Below, one piece after another: positions 5,329 through 7,234 of a DNA stretch of 7,234 nt. Within the stretch, counting starts at the first letter, position 1. Each line of letters starts with the position of its first letter. Position numbers and translations under genes: made by a program. The notes under the pieces are model-generated. The model searched no databases. It was given only the letters and a program-made list of their open reading frames with translations, and had not been told where the DNA came from. The stretch is from Bryobacterales bacterium (GTDB taxonomy: Bacteria; Acidobacteriota; Terriglobia; Bryobacterales; Bryobacteraceae). The stretch lies in the NCBI GenBank assembly GCA_025456495.1, contig JALOKO010000192.1:1-7234 (forward strand). The letters are read 5' to 3'.

Positions 5329-5359
5329 TGGACACCGCCCCGCGCCGCTTGCGTAGAAT
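5329..5359 (+). promoter_or_regulatory. Possible promoter for the GH3 gene
   Basis: TGGACA (5329-5334) and TAGAAT (5354-5359) each match the sigma-70 hexamers at five of six positions, with a long 19-bp spacer. The predicted transcription start is near 5366, the very base where the annotated TTG start codon lies. Either the message is leaderless or translation begins further in, for example at the in-frame GTG at 5438. Confidence 0.4.
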
Positions 5360-5365
5360 AAGAAC

Positions 5366-7225
5366 TTGGACGTTGCACTGCCTCAGTACCGTGACCGGTG
5401 CGCACGCGCCAGAGCCGTTCCGCCGTGGATTCGGACGGTGGCGGCAACGTTGCTGCTGGCCTTTGTCCTGCTCGGACAGGACCCTTCCCCCTTCACCCGC
5501 CTCAGCCCGCAACAACAGTCCACCGCCGCAGCGTGGTTGCAATCGCTCACGCTTCGCCAGCGCATTGCGCAATTGATGATCGCGCCGTTTTTCGGTGAGG
5601 CGCCCTTCGCCGGTGGCGACGACGATCGTGCGTTTCTCAAGCTCGTGGAAGGGGAGGGCGTAGGTGGACTCATCATCCTGAACCGCGTGGTTGGGGGCAG
5701 CGTCCAGCGCGCGGAACCCTACCAGATGGCCGCCTTCCTGAATCGCATGCAACGGCGGGCCAGTATCCCCTTGTTGGTGGCCGGGGATTTTGAGCGCAGC
5801 GCGTCCATGCGCGTCCAGGGAGTCACCGCGTTTCCCCACGCGATGGCCTTCGGCGCCGCGAACGATCCAGCGCTCACCCGCCGTTTCGGGGAAGCCACCG
5901 CCTGTGAGGCTTGGGCGCTGGGAGTGCATTGGGTGTTGGCGCCCTCGGCTGACCTGAACCGGAACCCGGACAATCCGGTCATCCATCTCCGTAGCTTCGG
6001 GGAGGATCCCGCCCAGGTGTCACTGCATGTGCGCGCCTTCCTGGACGGGCTGCAGCGCAATGCGCGCTGTCCGGTTCCAGGCTCGGTGAAGCACTTCCCG
6101 GGCCACGGCGACACCAACGTCGATTCCCATTACGGATTGCCCACCATTGCGCGTACCCGCCAACAACTGGACGAATCTGAACTGGCGCCCTTTCGCGCCG
6201 CCATCAATGCCGGCGTGTACAGCGTGATGCCCGGCCATCTCAGTATTCCCGCCATGGGTACGGGATCCTTGCCCGCCACCGTGGCCAAGGCCATCGTGAC
6301 TGACCTGCTGAAAGGGGAAATGGGCTTCCCCGGCCTGGTGACCACCGATGGCCTGGACATGCGTGGTTTGTCCAGCCGTTTCCCGGCGGGCGAGGCCTCT
6401 GTGCGGGCGCTGGAAGCCGGTGCGGACGTGCTGATGATTCCCCCGGACCCGGTGGCATCCCTGAATGCGATTGAGGCGGCGCTGCGCAGCGGAAGGCTCA
6501 CTGAGGAGCGGCTGAACCGCAGTGTCCTGCGCGTTCTGCAACTCAAGGCGGCGCTGGGTTTGGATGCGAAACGAACGGTAGACCTGGAGGCGATTGCCGA
6601 GGTGATTCCCTCACCCGACTTCCAGCAATTGGCTGAGACGGTTGCCGCCCGTGCCCTCACTTTGGTGCGCAACCACCGTCAAGCGCTGCCCTTCCAACCC
6701 GGCGGCGGGCAGTGCGCGATGGTATTGAACCGGGGGCGCTTCACCACCGACGGCCGGGCCTTTGCCACCGCTGTGCAGGAGTTGGATGCCAAGGCCAAGG
6801 TGTGGTTTGTGGACGAGACGATGTCTGACGCCGCCTTCGCGCAACTGCAGCGGGATTCCTCCGCATGCCGCGCGGTGGCCGTGGCTTCCTTCCATGGGGT
6901 GTCGGTGACACCCTCCCCTGGCGCCAACGGGGCTGGGTCTGGCGGGATTCCGCTGCCACCCCGCCAGGCAGCGCTTCTGAAGGCCGTGGAAGCATCACCC
7001 GCGCGCGTGGTGCTGGCGCCTTTTGCCAACCCCTACTTGGGCGCGCACTTCCCAAAGGCCAGTGCGGTGCTGGTTCCCTTCAGTTCCGTCCCTACCAGTG
7101 AAAGGGCGACTGCGCAAGCCATCTACGGACGCACGCCCATTGCTGGCAGGAGTCCGGTGCGGCTCCCCGGGCAACTGGAGCTTGGCGAGGGGCTCGTGCT
7201 GTCAATGCCTGCTCCGCGTCGATAG
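5366..7225 (+). CDS. nagZ: GH3 beta-N-acetylglucosaminidase, NagZ type, two-domain
   Basis: GH3 NagZ enzymes remove N-acetylglucosamine from peptidoglycan fragments during wall recycling. At 619 residues (TTG start) this is the long form with an extra C-terminal domain, like the Bacillus enzyme, not the roughly 340-residue E. coli form. The catalytic barrel covers about 55-400. The NagZ signature KHFPGHGDT starts at K242 and leads to the D253-S-H255 acid/base dyad; the nucleophile is D328 in VTTDGLDM. Both catalytic elements are present. From about 425 the GH3 C-terminal domain begins (VAARALTLVRNH) and ends with the typical RSPVRLPG near the terminus. A hydrophobic segment at about 23-37 (IRTVAATLLLAFVLLG) predicts a signal peptide or anchor and hence a periplasmic location; no lipobox Cys is present. 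The start is uncertain: TTG at 5366 has no ribosome site, and GTG at 5438 is an alternative that keeps a shorter signal. Family assignment is secure; the exact substrate is inferred. Confidence 0.88.
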   Translation: MDVALPQYRDRCARARAVPPWIRTVAATLLLAFVLLGQDPSPFTRLSPQQQSTAAAWLQSLTLRQRIAQLMIAPFFGEAPFAGGDDDRAFLKLVEGEGVGGLIILNRVVGGSVQRAEPYQMAAFLNRMQRRASIPLLVAGDFERSASMRVQGVTAFPHAMAFGAANDPALTRRFGEATACEAWALGVHWVLAPSADLNRNPDNPVIHLRSFGEDPAQVSLHVRAFLDGLQRNARCPVPGSVKHFPGHGDTNVDSHYGLPTIARTRQQLDESELAPFRAAINAGVYSVMPGHLSIPAMGTGSLPATVAKAIVTDLLKGEMGFPGLVTTDGLDMRGLSSRFPAGEASVRALEAGADVLMIPPDPVASLNAIEAALRSGRLTEERLNRSVLRVLQLKAALGLDAKRTVDLEAIAEVIPSPDFQQLAETVAARALTLVRNHRQALPFQPGGGQCAMVLNRGRFTTDGRAFATAVQELDAKAKVWFVDETMSDAAFAQLQRDSSACRAVAVASFHGVSVTPSPGANGAGSGGIPLPPRQAALLKAVEASPARVVLAPFANPYLGAHFPKASAVLVPFSSVPTSERATAQAIYGRTPIAGRSPVRLPGQLELGEGLVLSMPAPRR

Positions 7226-7234
7226 GGCGTCGCC

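Noticed and set aside
1..7234. tRNA, rRNA, riboswitch, insertion sequence or prophage elements
   Set aside because: I saw no cloverleaf, T-loop sequence, transposase motif or flanking target duplication in any intergenic region. All gaps are short and accounted for by the sites listed.

Overview
The window is GC-rich bacterial DNA that is almost fully coding. Two neighbouring, divergently transcribed genes encode exported von Willebrand factor A (VWA) proteins of the type expanded in Acidobacteriota (the 'VWFA-related Acidobacterial domain' family). Together with the base composition, this suggests an acidobacterium, perhaps of the Solibacter/Bryobacter group. That placement is an inference from protein style, not from a marker gene.

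Layout from left to right: (1) 10-528, minus strand, a small four-helix membrane protein of unknown function. (2) 608-1864, plus strand, a FabF/KAS II-type beta-ketoacyl-ACP synthase with a complete Cys-His-Lys-His active site but an unusual C-terminal glycine-rich loop. It diverges from gene 1 across 79 bp. (3) A strong hairpin at 1902-1938 lies between this gene and the convergent VWA gene. (4) 1941-3062, minus strand, an exported VWA protein with an intact MIDAS metal site and a Tat-like signal. (5) A 235-bp divergent intergenic region carries a perfect 14-bp palindrome and a second 9+9 bp inverted repeat. (6) 3298-4443, plus strand, a second exported VWA protein with a degenerate MIDAS. 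(7) A repeat-rich stretch at 4438-4632 follows: a 21-bp tandem repeat that reiterates the in-frame TAG stop three times, an 18/36-bp tandem repeat, and a GC hairpin. (8) 4752-5207, plus strand, a stand-alone degenerate response-regulator receiver domain. (9) A 158-bp spacer contains a 16-bp tandem duplication and a possible hairpin/promoter. (10) 5366-7225, plus strand, a two-domain GH3 beta-N-acetylglucosaminidase (NagZ type) with an N-terminal signal or anchor.

The genes do not form one evident pathway. The VWA pair is the only obvious functional unit: paralogues, head to head, both exported, sharing one intergenic control region. NagZ (peptidoglycan turnover) and the ketosynthase (fatty-acid or specialised lipid/polyketide elongation) look like single-gene units. 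I found no RNA genes, mobile elements or CRISPR arrays. The most unusual signal is at the 3' end of the second VWA gene: the stop codon sits inside an in-frame tandem repeat, and the same frame stays open beyond the three stops through a hexapeptide-repeat sequence.
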